From: an uncultured Lachnospiraceae bacterium
GTDB lineage: Bacteria; Bacillota; Clostridia; Lachnospirales; Lachnospiraceae
Reading direction: 5' to 3'
Assembly (NCBI GenBank): GCA_947089905.1
Contig: CAMUMG010000012.1
Coordinates: 1-64,000 of the forward strand
Length of the DNA: 64,000 nucleotides
Positions 35,144 through 47,709 of this stretch are shown piece after piece (within the stretch, counting starts at the first letter, position 1; every line of letters starts with the position of its first letter). The notes below the pieces were generated by a model, which made no database searches, was not told the DNA's origin, and saw only the letters and a list, made by a program, of their open reading frames with translations. The translations under genes and the position numbers were made by a program.

Positions 35144-35431
35144 ATGGGAAAATCAGTTTGGAAAGGTCTTGTAATGCTTACACAAATTGGTATCAGTATG
35201 ATGGTTCCGATTTTTTTGTGCCTGTTTTTAGGAATCAAAATAGATCAATGGCTAAATACGAACTGGTTGGTGTTAATTTTTCTAGGACTGGGAATTGGAG
35301 CAGCTTTTCGAAATGTATATCATCTGACCAAAAATTTTTATGCAAAGGATAAGGCAAGAGAGGATGCACAACAGCAATATTATGAACAGATGAAAAAGGA
35401 AAGAGAAAAAAATCTGACAGACAAAAAATAA
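35144..35431 (+). CDS. atpZ: AtpZ/AtpI-family protein
   Basis: A 95-residue protein with two membrane helices (about 10-30 and 40-58) and a charged C-terminal tail, the AtpZ form. AtpZ and AtpI assist c-ring assembly and may handle Mg2+. The ATG at 35144 is preferred over 35132 because GGGG lies six bases before it. It is the first gene of the ten-gene atp operon. Confidence 0.85.
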   Translation: MGKSVWKGLVMLTQIGISMMVPIFLCLFLGIKIDQWLNTNWLVLIFLGLGIGAAFRNVYHLTKNFYAKDKAREDAQQQYYEQMKKEREKNLTDKK

Positions 35432-35459
35432 AGTGGCGATGTGCAGAAATGAGGGTAAC

Positions 35460-35861
35460 ATGGATCAAGGAAAACAGACATTGATAGAACTGTTAATTGG
35501 TATTGGAGTGTGTGCTTGTTTACTTAGTATACCAGGATTTTTTTTAAAGGGATACTGTTTGTCTTTTGTTCTTGGAGTGGTATCAGGAGCTGTTTTAGCT
35601 GTTGGATTAGCAGTGCATATGTTTCATTCTCTCAGCCGTACCTTAGATCTTCCAAAAGAGAAAGCAGCAGGATATGCTAGAAAAATGTCTTTAATCCGAC
35701 TTTTGATTTTGGCAGCTATTTTGATGCTTGCGGCTTTTTTAGGGAATACAGTCCAAATAGCAGCAATGCTACTTGGAGTATTAAGTTTAAAGTTTTCGGC
35801 ATATTTACAGCCGTTAACCCATAAATACATTTTTAACAAATTTTTTAACAAAGGAAGGTGA
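35460..35861 (+). CDS. atpI: ATP synthase subunit I-like membrane protein
   Basis: A 133-residue protein with four membrane helices at about 10-30, 33-53, 75-95 and 97-115. Its position between atpZ and atpB identifies it as the AtpI-type chaperone for the c ring. The ATG at 35460 has GAGGG before it; an upstream GTG at 35433 has no good site. Confidence 0.8.
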   Translation: MDQGKQTLIELLIGIGVCACLLSIPGFFLKGYCLSFVLGVVSGAVLAVGLAVHMFHSLSRTLDLPKEKAAGYARKMSLIRLLILAAILMLAAFLGNTVQIAAMLLGVLSLKFSAYLQPLTHKYIFNKFFNKGR

Positions 35862-35865
35862 GAAA

Positions 35866-36946
<1,081 letters not shown>

Positions 36947-36981
36947 GCCTCTAAAAAATAAATAGAAAGGAGGCTTTCGTT

Positions 36982-37566
36982 GTGGTCAATTATATGACAG
37001 GAATTGCAACAAAGACAACAATATTGGCGGCACAAGAAGAGGAAGGTTTATTTAATCGTATTTTTGGCTTAGATTTTCAGCTTGGAGCAGATGTAGTTAT
37101 TTTAGCTTTAGCTGTCTTTTGTCTGTTTTTATTAATGTCGTATCTGGTGTTTAATCCGGCTAGGGAACTGATGAAAAAGCGTCAGGAAAAGATTCAAGAT
37201 ACTATGGATAACGCACAAAAAGAGAAACAGGATGCGATTGCATTTAAAGCAGAATATGAAGGAAAATTAAAAACGGCTGAAAATGAAGTAGAAGAAATTT
37301 TAAGTGAGGGCAGAAAAAAGGCTGTTAAGAGAGAAAATGAAATTTTAGAACAGGCTGGTTTAGAAGCAAAGAGAATTACAGAGCGTGCCCAAAAAGAAGC
37401 AGAATTAGAAAAGAATAAGATGCAGGATGAGTTTAAAAAGGAAATGGTTTCTGTAGCCGCTGCAATGGCAGGCCGTTTTATCTCAGAGGGCATTGACGAG
37501 AAAAAGCAGGCGGAACTGGTGGACGAAGCATTAAATGAGATGGGTGATGAAACATGGCGAAAGTAG
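36982..37566 (+). CDS. atpF: F0 ATP synthase subunit b
   Basis: A 194-residue peripheral-stalk subunit. One membrane helix (about 35-58, with VILALAVFCLFLLM) is followed by a long right-handed coiled coil (about 60-165) rich in Lys and Glu, and a delta-binding C-terminus. The start is GTG with AAAGGAGG upstream. It overlaps atpH by 13 bases. Confidence 0.94.
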   Translation: MVNYMTGIATKTTILAAQEEEGLFNRIFGLDFQLGADVVILALAVFCLFLLMSYLVFNPARELMKKRQEKIQDTMDNAQKEKQDAIAFKAEYEGKLKTAENEVEEILSEGRKKAVKRENEILEQAGLEAKRITERAQKEAELEKNKMQDEFKKEMVSVAAAMAGRFISEGIDEKKQAELVDEALNEMGDETWRK

Positions 37567-38108
37567 CAGCTTTAACCTATGGCGAAGCCCTGTTTGAGCT
37601 GGCACTTGAAAAGAATACTTTGAATACGATAGCAGAAGAAGTTACTTTTGTAAAAGAACAAGTAACACAGTATCCAGATCTCGTAAAATTATTAACACAC
37701 CCTCAGATTGCAAAAGAAGAAAAGATTCAAGTGATTGAAAAGATTTTTAGAGGGCAAGTTTCAGATGATTTAACAGGATTTTTAGTGCTGATCGTAGAAA
37801 AGGACAGGGCAGCCGGAATCGTCGAAATTTTAAATTCTTTCCTTGATAAAGCAAGGGAACATGAAAAAATAGGAGTAGTTTTTGTCACTTCCGCCGTGAC
37901 ACTAACTCAACAGCAGAAACAAAAGGTGGAAACAAAGCTGCTTGCTATCACAGACTATGTGAAATTAGAGATGAATTATACAGTGGATTCTTCCTTAATC
38001 GGAGGAATGATCATTCGTATTGGTGACCGAATTGTAGATAATAGTATTCGAACGAAGCTTTTATCTATGAAACAGGGACTTCTTAAAGTTTCACTGTCTG
38101 AAAATTAA
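37554..38108 (+). CDS. atpH: F1 ATP synthase subunit delta
   Basis: A 184-residue OSCP/delta subunit linking the b stalk to the alpha subunits. The N-terminal six-helix domain (about 5-105) is followed by the C-terminal domain with DSSLIGGMIIRIGDRIVDNS near 143-162, the family signature. Confidence 0.95.
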   Translation: MAKVAALTYGEALFELALEKNTLNTIAEEVTFVKEQVTQYPDLVKLLTHPQIAKEEKIQVIEKIFRGQVSDDLTGFLVLIVEKDRAAGIVEILNSFLDKAREHEKIGVVFVTSAVTLTQQQKQKVETKLLAITDYVKLEMNYTVDSSLIGGMIIRIGDRIVDNSIRTKLLSMKQGLLKVSLSEN

Positions 38109-39638
<1,530 letters not shown>

Positions 39639-39656
39639 TAGAGAGGGTGTGAAGTT

Positions 39657-41964
<2,308 letters not shown>

Positions 41965-41985
41965 CCTTTCTAAAGGAGTAATATA

Positions 41986-42402
41986 ATGGCGGATGAAGAT
42001 AAGTTATTTCAATTACAGGTTATTTCTCCTTACCGGATTTTCTTTGATGGAAAGGCAGAGATGATTGAGGTTAAAACTACAGAGGGAGAAATTGGTGTCT
42101 TAAAGCATCATATCCCATTGACCGCAATTATTGAACCGGGAATTTTAAGAATTATCAATGGTGGTGAGGTAAAGGAAGCTGCTCTGCATGATGGATTTTT
42201 AGAAATTTTAGGAGATCGTGTGACGATTTTAGCAGAATCCTGTGAATGGCCTGAGGAAATCGATATGAATCGTGCAGCAGAGGCAAAAGTTCGTGCGGAA
42301 AGGCGTTTAAGAGGCTCAGAAGGAGAGATTAATGTAACCCGTGCAGAACTTGCTCTGAAACGTTCGTTGATTCGTATTGAATTGGCAGAAAAAAGGCGGT
42401 AA
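41986..42402 (+). CDS. atpC: F1 ATP synthase subunit epsilon
   Basis: A 138-residue subunit. An N-terminal beta sandwich (about 5-88, with TTEGEIGVLKHHIPLTA) is followed by a two-helix C-terminal domain (about 92-138) that regulates ATP hydrolysis. It is the last gene of the atp operon. Confidence 0.95.
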   Translation: MADEDKLFQLQVISPYRIFFDGKAEMIEVKTTEGEIGVLKHHIPLTAIIEPGILRIINGGEVKEAALHDGFLEILGDRVTILAESCEWPEEIDMNRAAEAKVRAERRLRGSEGEINVTRAELALKRSLIRIELAEKRR

Positions 42403-42414
42403 ATTTTGTATAGA

Positions 42415-42462
42415 CCTTCATTTTCTGGATAGAATTTGGATATTCAGAGAATGGAGGTTTTT
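42415..42462 (+). terminator. Terminator of the atp operon overlapping the ywmB ribosome site
   Basis: CCTTCATTTTCTG (42415-42427) pairs over all 13 bases (two G-U) with CAGAGAATGGAGG (42445-42457), then TTTTT. The 3' arm contains GGAGG, the Shine-Dalgarno of ywmB, so the hairpin could both stop transcription and hide that site. Confidence 0.75.
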
Positions 42463-42465
42463 GTT

Positions 42466-43308
42466 ATGTCAAGAGAGCAAAAGTTAGAATTATATAAAAA
42501 CCGAAGCAAACGTGTAATGGAAGGGATTAGGGAAGGATTAAAGAGAAAAAAGAGATATCAAATTTTTTTTGGAATTCTTTTTGTTTTATGGGCGGCAGCA
42601 GGAGCACAATGGATTGCAGGAAAATTTTTGTTTGCGCCAAAGGAAATGACGGAAGTATTTGCAGAAACAAATTCTAAATTATCAGAGAGTACCTTAGAAA
42701 TTATTGCTGACTATGGAGAAGAGTTTTTGACAATAGAGGATCAAAAAGAATTGATTCGCTATCTAGCAGAGGGTATAGGATTAAATATAGAAGAAGATAT
42801 TTCGGTAATAGAAGAAGAGAATCGACAGGTTATTTTTTATGAAAAACAGGCAAATCAAGCACAGACAACTTTAAAATGTGTTACATTGGGACAAAAGGAT
42901 ACTAATAAAACTGCCAGAACACACTACCTTTTAGTACGAATTTGTATTTATAAAGATACAGGACGTTATCTTTCTTCTTATCAACAAAAAGTAAGAAAGT
43001 TATTAGATAATCTTGGAGCGAAGGAACGAAACTGTACAGTACAATTTGCTGGGAATTTTGCTGGAAAACTGACAGTATCACAGTTAAATGAGATTGCGGA
43101 TCGCCTACTTGCTGGATTGGATGCAAAAGTAATTTGTGAAAACCGTACAGAAGAACTCTATACAGTTTATGGATATGCCAGAGGACAACAGCAATCTATC
43201 ACAGTAGATGGAAAGAAAATCAATATTCAGATTGCTGCTGCCTATGAAGAAAATGAAGATCGAACAAAAATTTATTTGGCAACTCCTATGATCAGTGGTG
43301 ATTGGTGA
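42466..43308 (+). CDS. YwmB-family exported protein
   Basis: A 280-residue protein. A basic N-terminus is followed by one membrane segment (about 27-45); the exported domain (about 70-275) resembles the YwmB family, which has a TATA-binding-like fold of two repeats and is found beside atp operons and spoIID in Bacillota. Function is unknown. The ATG at 42466 lies eight bases after GGAGG. The 3' end overlaps the convergent glycerophosphodiesterase gene by 17 bases. Confidence 0.75.
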   Translation: MSREQKLELYKNRSKRVMEGIREGLKRKKRYQIFFGILFVLWAAAGAQWIAGKFLFAPKEMTEVFAETNSKLSESTLEIIADYGEEFLTIEDQKELIRYLAEGIGLNIEEDISVIEEENRQVIFYEKQANQAQTTLKCVTLGQKDTNKTARTHYLLVRICIYKDTGRYLSSYQQKVRKLLDNLGAKERNCTVQFAGNFAGKLTVSQLNEIADRLLAGLDAKVICENRTEELYTVYGYARGQQQSITVDGKKINIQIAAAYEENEDRTKIYLATPMISGDW

Positions 43309-44125
43309 CACAGTGAGGGGAAAAAGAAACGTTTGGTTGATAAAATTCAAAAATGACTACATCATTATCTTGAGTTAGCTGCTTTAGGTTATCTTCAGGA
43401 TGTGCAGTCCAAACAAACCGCAACGCTCCTAAAGACAGACAAATCCGAACAGACCATGGCTTTTTTCCTTTTCGGTAAGCAATAAAATTAGGTCTGGCAT
43501 AAAAATTGGATAATAGTCTGCTTAAACCAAAACGATATAGAAATGGCATAACATTAGAAAATTCATGGGCAGGTGCACTGAGTTGCCCACGTAAAATATT
43601 GGGAGCATATTTACGAAACCATCCAACAATAAGAGGATGAAAACTTTCAATACAATATATCCCAGAATAAGAGCGAAGTAAAAGAAGAACCTGTGTACAA
43701 AGAGCAGTATTCTTTTTCCCGTTTTTTAATTCAATAACCAAAGGCACTTTCCCGTTTACAAGAGAAAGTACTTCTGAAAACAATGGGATTTTTTCTTCTG
43801 TATGAAATAGAGAGTAAGAGAGAAGTTCTTGATATGTCAAATCTTCTAACCTTTCTTTTGCACCACATACACGTTCAAGGGTAGTATCATGAAAAACAAC
43901 AATTTTTCCATCTTTTGTAAGTTGAAGATCTAATTCAATTCCATATCCCGCTTCTATAGCTTTAGAAAATGCAGAAAGGGAATTTTCTGGTATTTTGTTG
44001 TCCTTAGAATGTAAGCCTCTATGAGCAATATTTTTTCCGCAAAAAGGTTCTTTTTTCTGTTTTGAAGCAGGTGCAGGAAAAATTAAATATAGATAGATAA
44101 AAATAAAGGCAAGAATACAAAACAT
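43292..44125 (-). CDS. Glycerophosphodiester phosphodiesterase, membrane-anchored
   Basis: A 277-residue GDPD-family enzyme. A hydrophobic N-terminal helix (about 2-17) looks like an uncleaved anchor. Catalytic motifs are NIAHRGLHS (His-Arg pair near 33-34), PENSLSAF, IELDLQLTKDG (metal Glu and Asp) and VVFHDTTLER. It releases glycerol-3-phosphate from deacylated lipids or teichoic acid. The ATG at 44125 follows AAAGGAG; the SD borders the first copy of the palindromic repeat element. Confidence 0.9.
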   Translation of the reverse strand: MFCILAFIFIYLYLIFPAPASKQKKEPFCGKNIAHRGLHSKDNKIPENSLSAFSKAIEAGYGIELDLQLTKDGKIVVFHDTTLERVCGAKERLEDLTYQELLSYSLFHTEEKIPLFSEVLSLVNGKVPLVIELKNGKKNTALCTQVLLLLRSYSGIYCIESFHPLIVGWFRKYAPNILRGQLSAPAHEFSNVMPFLYRFGLSRLLSNFYARPNFIAYRKGKKPWSVRICLSLGALRFVWTAHPEDNLKQLTQDNDVVIFEFYQPNVSFSPHCVTNHH

Positions 44126-44135
44126 AAAAGCTCCT

Positions 44136-44235
44136 TTCAACAATTAACAGCAAGGATTCCGGAATTGCTAGGAACAAGTATATGAAGAAATCCACATAAT
44201 TGTCTTGCTCTTAACTGCCGCGAGTGGATTGAAAC
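44136..44235 (+). repeat. Palindromic element, copy 1, with CRISPR-like end
   Basis: A 100-base element. The left arm CAATTAACAGCAAG (44141-44154) is an inverted match, 12 of 14, to the right arm CTTGCTCTTAACTG (44204-44217). It ends GAGTGGATTGAAAC, the 3' end typical of type I-C CRISPR repeats. A second copy lies at 44816-44955 on the other side of the phosphoesterase gene. Confidence 0.7.
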
Positions 44236-44273
44236 AAAATAATATGTTATATGTAGTATAAAGGAGGATAAAT

Positions 44274-44846
44274 ATGAAACTAATGATTGCATCTGATATT
44301 CATGGTTCAGCAAAGTTTTGTAAACAGATGTTAGAGGCATATAGTAGAGAAGGGGCAGAAAAACTGCTTTTATTAGGGGATTTGTTATATCATGGTCCAA
44401 GAAATGATCTACCACAAGAATATAACCCTAAACAAGTTATCCAAATGTTGAATGAAAGAAAAAAAGAATTACTTTGCGTTCGTGGAAATTGTGAAGCAGA
44501 AGTTGATCAAATGGTACTAGAATTCCCAGTACTTGCAGAATATATAATTCTTTATTTGGATCATAGAACAATATTTGTCACCCATGGACATCACTATAAT
44601 TTATCTGCCCTTCCTCCTCTACAAGATGGAGATATTCTCTTACACGGGCATACTCATGTACAAGCAATCCAAAAGTCAGGGGAGATATGGTATCTAAATC
44701 CAGGTTCTATATCTATTCCAAAAGAGGGAAACCAACATAGTTATATGCTTTATGAAGAAGGAATTTATACTATAAAAGCATTAGATGGGACAATACTGAA
44801 AGAAAGTCCTAACTTTTCAACAATTAACAGCAAGAGGAATTGCTAG
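44274..44846 (+). CDS. yfcE: YfcE-family metallophosphoesterase
   Basis: A 190-residue calcineurin-like phosphodiesterase. Motifs are SDIHG near 7-11, LLGDLLYHGPRND near 34-46, GNCEAEVD near 72-79, THGHHYN near 104-110 and GHTHVQ near 125-130, so both metal sites are complete. PLQDGDILLHGHTH and LNPGSIS are typical of YfcE. TTAAAGGAGG-like AAAGGAGG precedes the ATG. The last ten residues and the stop codon are encoded by repeat copy 2, so the natural C-terminus was replaced or extended by the element. Confidence 0.92.
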   Translation: MKLMIASDIHGSAKFCKQMLEAYSREGAEKLLLLGDLLYHGPRNDLPQEYNPKQVIQMLNERKKELLCVRGNCEAEVDQMVLEFPVLAEYIILYLDHRTIFVTHGHHYNLSALPPLQDGDILLHGHTHVQAIQKSGEIWYLNPGSISIPKEGNQHSYMLYEEGIYTIKALDGTILKESPNFSTINSKRNC

Positions 44847-44955
44847 GAACAATTTTATAACGGCAGTAGCGGGCAAAACGAAAGTGGTATCCCTTACTAC
44901 CATGAAGAAATCCACATAATGGTCTTACTCTTAACTGCCGTGAGTGGATTGAAAC
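44816..44955 (+). repeat. Palindromic element, copy 2, with a 40-base insert
   Basis: It has the same ends and arms as copy 1 and the same GAGTGGATTGAAAC terminus. The middle carries about 40 extra bases containing ACGGCAGT, complementary to ACTGCCGT in the right part. The left arm supplies the end of the yfcE reading frame. Confidence 0.7.
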
Positions 44956-44968
44956 AACTTTAAAATAG

Positions 44969-46015
44969 TTAGATTGTCAACTTCATATCATTATTATGAA
45001 TCCAACCAGCTTTTCGCATCATTTCACTAAAAAGAAGTGTCAATGCGGCTGGAAGAAGAAAATGTAAAAATATAATCTGTAGGAGAGCAGTTGGGGCACC
45101 TACTTCCGGGCTCATGGTCTGATAGGAAGCGATCTGACCGACAAAACCCGCAGAACCCATACCAGAACCAACAGGAGTACTTTTCATTTTTAATAAAGCG
45201 GAAGCTAATGGACCTAAAATTGCACTGGAAAGAATGGGAGGAAGCCAAATAACAGGTCGCTTCATAATATTAGGAATTTGAAGCATAGAAGTGCCGATTC
45301 CCTGTGCAATGAATCCTCCCATCTTATTTTCTCTGTAACTAGAGACAGCAAAACCAATCATCTGGCAACAGCATCCAACAGTAGCTGCCCCAGCCGCCAG
45401 TCCAGTGATTCCCATAGAAATTCCTATTGCTGCCGAGCTAATTGGAAGAGTTAAAATCATTCCCATTAAAACGGAGACGACAATTCCTCCAATAATAGGA
45501 TGCTGTTGGACATTGATATTGACAAGAGTACCGATAAAATTCATAAACTTTGTAATAGGAGGACCAACTAAAAAACCTACTATAGCACCTGAACAAATAG
45601 AAAGAAAAGGTGTCACAATAATATCTATTTTAGTTTTCCCAGAAATCAACTGTCCGAGTTCAATAGCAGCCAAAGCAGCAACAAATGCACCCAAAGGCTC
45701 TCCTGGTTTACCAAGTGAAAGGCTGTCCATACTTGCGATAGCTGGGAAAGCCCCAATCATTCCCGCTGCCGCTGCGGAAATTGTAACCAAAGGAGAAGTT
45801 TTAAATTTGCAAGCAACTCCTACACCGATTCCAGCACCTGTCAGTGTTTTGGCTATATTTGAGGCAGCGATCAGATTCGATCCAATTTTTCCTGTTAATA
45901 ATGTTCCAATCTGAGATAGAATGGTTCCGATAATTAAAGTGGCAAACAGACCAAGTGCCATTCCACTTAAACCATCAATAAAAATGTGATTACATAATTT
46001 TTTTAGTAGCTTCAT
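44969..46015 (-). CDS. PfoR/PTS EIIC_2-like membrane protein
   Basis: A 348-residue polytopic protein with about nine to ten hydrophobic segments rich in Gly, Ala and Ile. It resembles the PfoR/PTS_EIIC_2 family (COG3641), related to sugar-PTS channel domains but without EIIA or EIIB parts. Family proteins were first named as toxin regulators but look like transporters. It lies 13 bases after the NiaR-like gene, so a nicotinate-linked transport role is possible, as inference from context only. Confidence 0.75.
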   Translation of the reverse strand: MKLLKKLCNHIFIDGLSGMALGLFATLIIGTILSQIGTLLTGKIGSNLIAASNIAKTLTGAGIGVGVACKFKTSPLVTISAAAAGMIGAFPAIASMDSLSLGKPGEPLGAFVAALAAIELGQLISGKTKIDIIVTPFLSICSGAIVGFLVGPPITKFMNFIGTLVNINVQQHPIIGGIVVSVLMGMILTLPISSAAIGISMGITGLAAGAATVGCCCQMIGFAVSSYRENKMGGFIAQGIGTSMLQIPNIMKRPVIWLPPILSSAILGPLASALLKMKSTPVGSGMGSAGFVGQIASYQTMSPEVGAPTALLQIIFLHFLLPAALTLLFSEMMRKAGWIHNNDMKLTI

Positions 46016-46027
46016 AAATCTTTCCTC

Positions 46028-46546
46028 CTAGGATGTTGGGTATAGATATCCCTTTTGCCTTAATGAAGTCTTAATCTGAGTTAAAATTTCTTCCGTATTT
46101 GCTTCAATAGTATGAAGATGAATGTCTTTTGTAAGTTCTTTTAATGGAACGGTTTTTTTGGCATTTACCTTTTTGACAAATTCTTGTACTTCACTAGGAG
46201 TTGAAAGCATTAAGTCTACTGTGATGATACCATAGATTGGATGTTCCACAATCACATCTAAAATAGTTCCTCCAAGTTCGACAATACTCATTAATTCGTC
46301 TTCAATCTGTTCTGTAGTATGGCATACCCGAAAACAGTGTTTCACTTTTTGCTGTTGTGGAAGATAAAAAAGATAACCTTTTGTCGTGGAAAGAATATTT
46401 TTATTTACTGCTCTAAGAAGAGCAATATCTTGAACAATTACCTGACGACTCACACCAAGCATTTTTGCAAGATAATTTCCAGATAGTGGTGTCTTAGATT
46501 GTTCTAGTAAAAAAAGAAGCTGTTCCCTGCGTTCTTGTCCTTCCAT
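46028..46546 (-). CDS. niaR: NiaR-like repressor (HTH_11 plus 3H domain)
   Basis: A 172-residue regulator. The winged helix (about 5-55, with LSGNYLAKMLGVSRQVIVQDI) is followed by a 3H domain (about 70-168) with its conserved His residues in CHTTEQI, EHPIYG and HLHTIE, which bind metal and nicotinate. NiaR represses niacin uptake and NAD synthesis genes. The ATG at 46546 has GAGG before it; a GTG at 46564 overlapping the mtnN stop (TAGTG) is the alternative and would couple translation. Confidence 0.85.
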   Translation of the reverse strand: MEGQERREQLLFLLEQSKTPLSGNYLAKMLGVSRQVIVQDIALLRAVNKNILSTTKGYLFYLPQQQKVKHCFRVCHTTEQIEDELMSIVELGGTILDVIVEHPIYGIITVDLMLSTPSEVQEFVKKVNAKKTVPLKELTKDIHLHTIEANTEEILTQIKTSLRQKGYLYPTS

Positions 46547-46563
46547 AAAACCTCGATTCTGCA

Positions 46564-47256
46564 CTATAGGGCAGCAAGTAGTGCTTTAACTAACCTTACA
46601 CAATGTTTAATTGCTTCTGCCTCAAATGTTGGATAGTCCACTTTTGCACTTTCGTCTGCTTTATCTGAAATTGCACGAATAATTAAAAATGGAAGATGAT
46701 TTAAGAATGATGTTTGGGCAATCGCCGCCCCTTCCATCTCTGTACCAAATGGATGGAATGTTTGAATTAACCATTGTTTTTTTTCTGGATCTGCAATAAA
46801 TTGATCTCCACTGACAATTCTTCCAGTAAATACATGAATTTCTGGATTTACCTGTTTACAAATCTCTTCTGCAAGCTTTATTAAGTTTGGATCAGAGGGA
46901 AAGATAGAAATAGGCATCTGTGGGATAACCCCCGGAGCATAGCCAAAAGCAGCAGCATCTATATCATGTTGTAAGGCATCTGTTGAAAGAACAATATCTC
47001 CAATATTAATTGCAGGATTTAGAGAACCTGCGATTCCTGTATTTAATATTCTTTCTACTTTAAACTGATCTACTAGAATCTGAGTGCAAATAGCAGCATT
47101 GACTTTTCCGATTCCAGAACGTACTACAACAACATCTTTTTCACCAAGTTTTCCAGAATAAAATTCCATAGAAGCATAACAAGTTATGGAAACGTCGGAT
47201 ATAGCCTGCTTTAGTTGCCTAACCTCTTCTTCCATAGCACCAATAATTCCAATCAT
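46564..47256 (-). CDS. mtnN: 5'-methylthioadenosine/S-adenosylhomocysteine nucleosidase
   Basis: A 230-residue nucleoside phosphorylase-fold hydrolase that removes adenine from MTA and SAH. It has MIGIIGAMEEEV at the start (catalytic Glu near 12), NTGIAGSL near 74, FGTEMEGAAIAQ near 170 (substrate Glu), and ISDKADESA near 196 with the catalytic Asp. It is the first gene of the mtnN-niaR-pfoR-like operon on -. Confidence 0.95.
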   Translation of the reverse strand: MIGIIGAMEEEVRQLKQAISDVSITCYASMEFYSGKLGEKDVVVVRSGIGKVNAAICTQILVDQFKVERILNTGIAGSLNPAINIGDIVLSTDALQHDIDAAAFGYAPGVIPQMPISIFPSDPNLIKLAEEICKQVNPEIHVFTGRIVSGDQFIADPEKKQWLIQTFHPFGTEMEGAAIAQTSFLNHLPFLIIRAISDKADESAKVDYPTFEAEAIKHCVRLVKALLAAL

Positions 47257-47331
47257 ATGAATCCTCCCATATTTTATTTCCTTCTTTTGCAGTTCTATCT
47301 TAGCATGGAATTAGAAAAAAAACAATTATAA

Positions 47332-47360
47332 TTGCAAAATCCAAAGAGTTGTTATACAAT
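47332..47360 (+). promoter_or_regulatory. Promoter of TSCPD-murG
   Basis: TTGCAA, 17 bases, TACAAT. Confidence 0.6.
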
Positions 47361-47439
47361 AAAGAAAGCTGCAATTTTATAAGTTCTGCATAAGAAACGT
47401 AAAAAGAACATAAAGTAAGAAGAAAGAGAGGAGATTCAT

Positions 47440-47685
47440 ATGGATTATCAAACATCTGGAGTTTGCTCCAAAACAATTCACATTGAAGTAGAAGAAAAAG
47501 AAGGAGAAAAATATATTAAGTCAGTAAAATTTGTAGGTGGATGTCATGGGAATACACAGGGAATCTCGAAATTAGTAGAGGGAATGGCAGTAAAAGATGT
47601 CATTGAAAGATTAGAGGGAGTTCGCTGTGGCGCAAAGCAGACTTCTTGTCCAGACCAATTAGCAAGGGCATTAAAAAGTTTATAA
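47440..47685 (+). CDS. TSCPD domain protein
   Basis: An 81-residue single-domain protein of the TSCPD family (TIGR03905-like), named after the motif seen near the C-terminus as TSCPDQLA. Cys residues are in GVCSKTIH, GGCHGNTQG, VRCGAK and TSCPD, fit for metal binding. TSCPD also forms the C-terminus of some class II ribonucleotide reductases. The free-standing role is unknown. Confidence 0.9.
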   Translation: MDYQTSGVCSKTIHIEVEEKEGEKYIKSVKFVGGCHGNTQGISKLVEGMAVKDVIERLEGVRCGAKQTSCPDQLARALKSL

Positions 47686-47709
47686 TAAGTCGCAGCATGG
47701 AGACTAAAA

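Noticed and set aside
44136-44955. CRISPR array
   Set aside because: Only two repeat-like units, 720 bases apart with a gene between, and no cas genes; not an array.
45405-45914. 169-codon frame on + opposite the PfoR-like gene
   Set aside because: It is a mirror of a Gly/Ala/Ile-rich membrane protein, rich in Pro and Ile, with no ribosome site.
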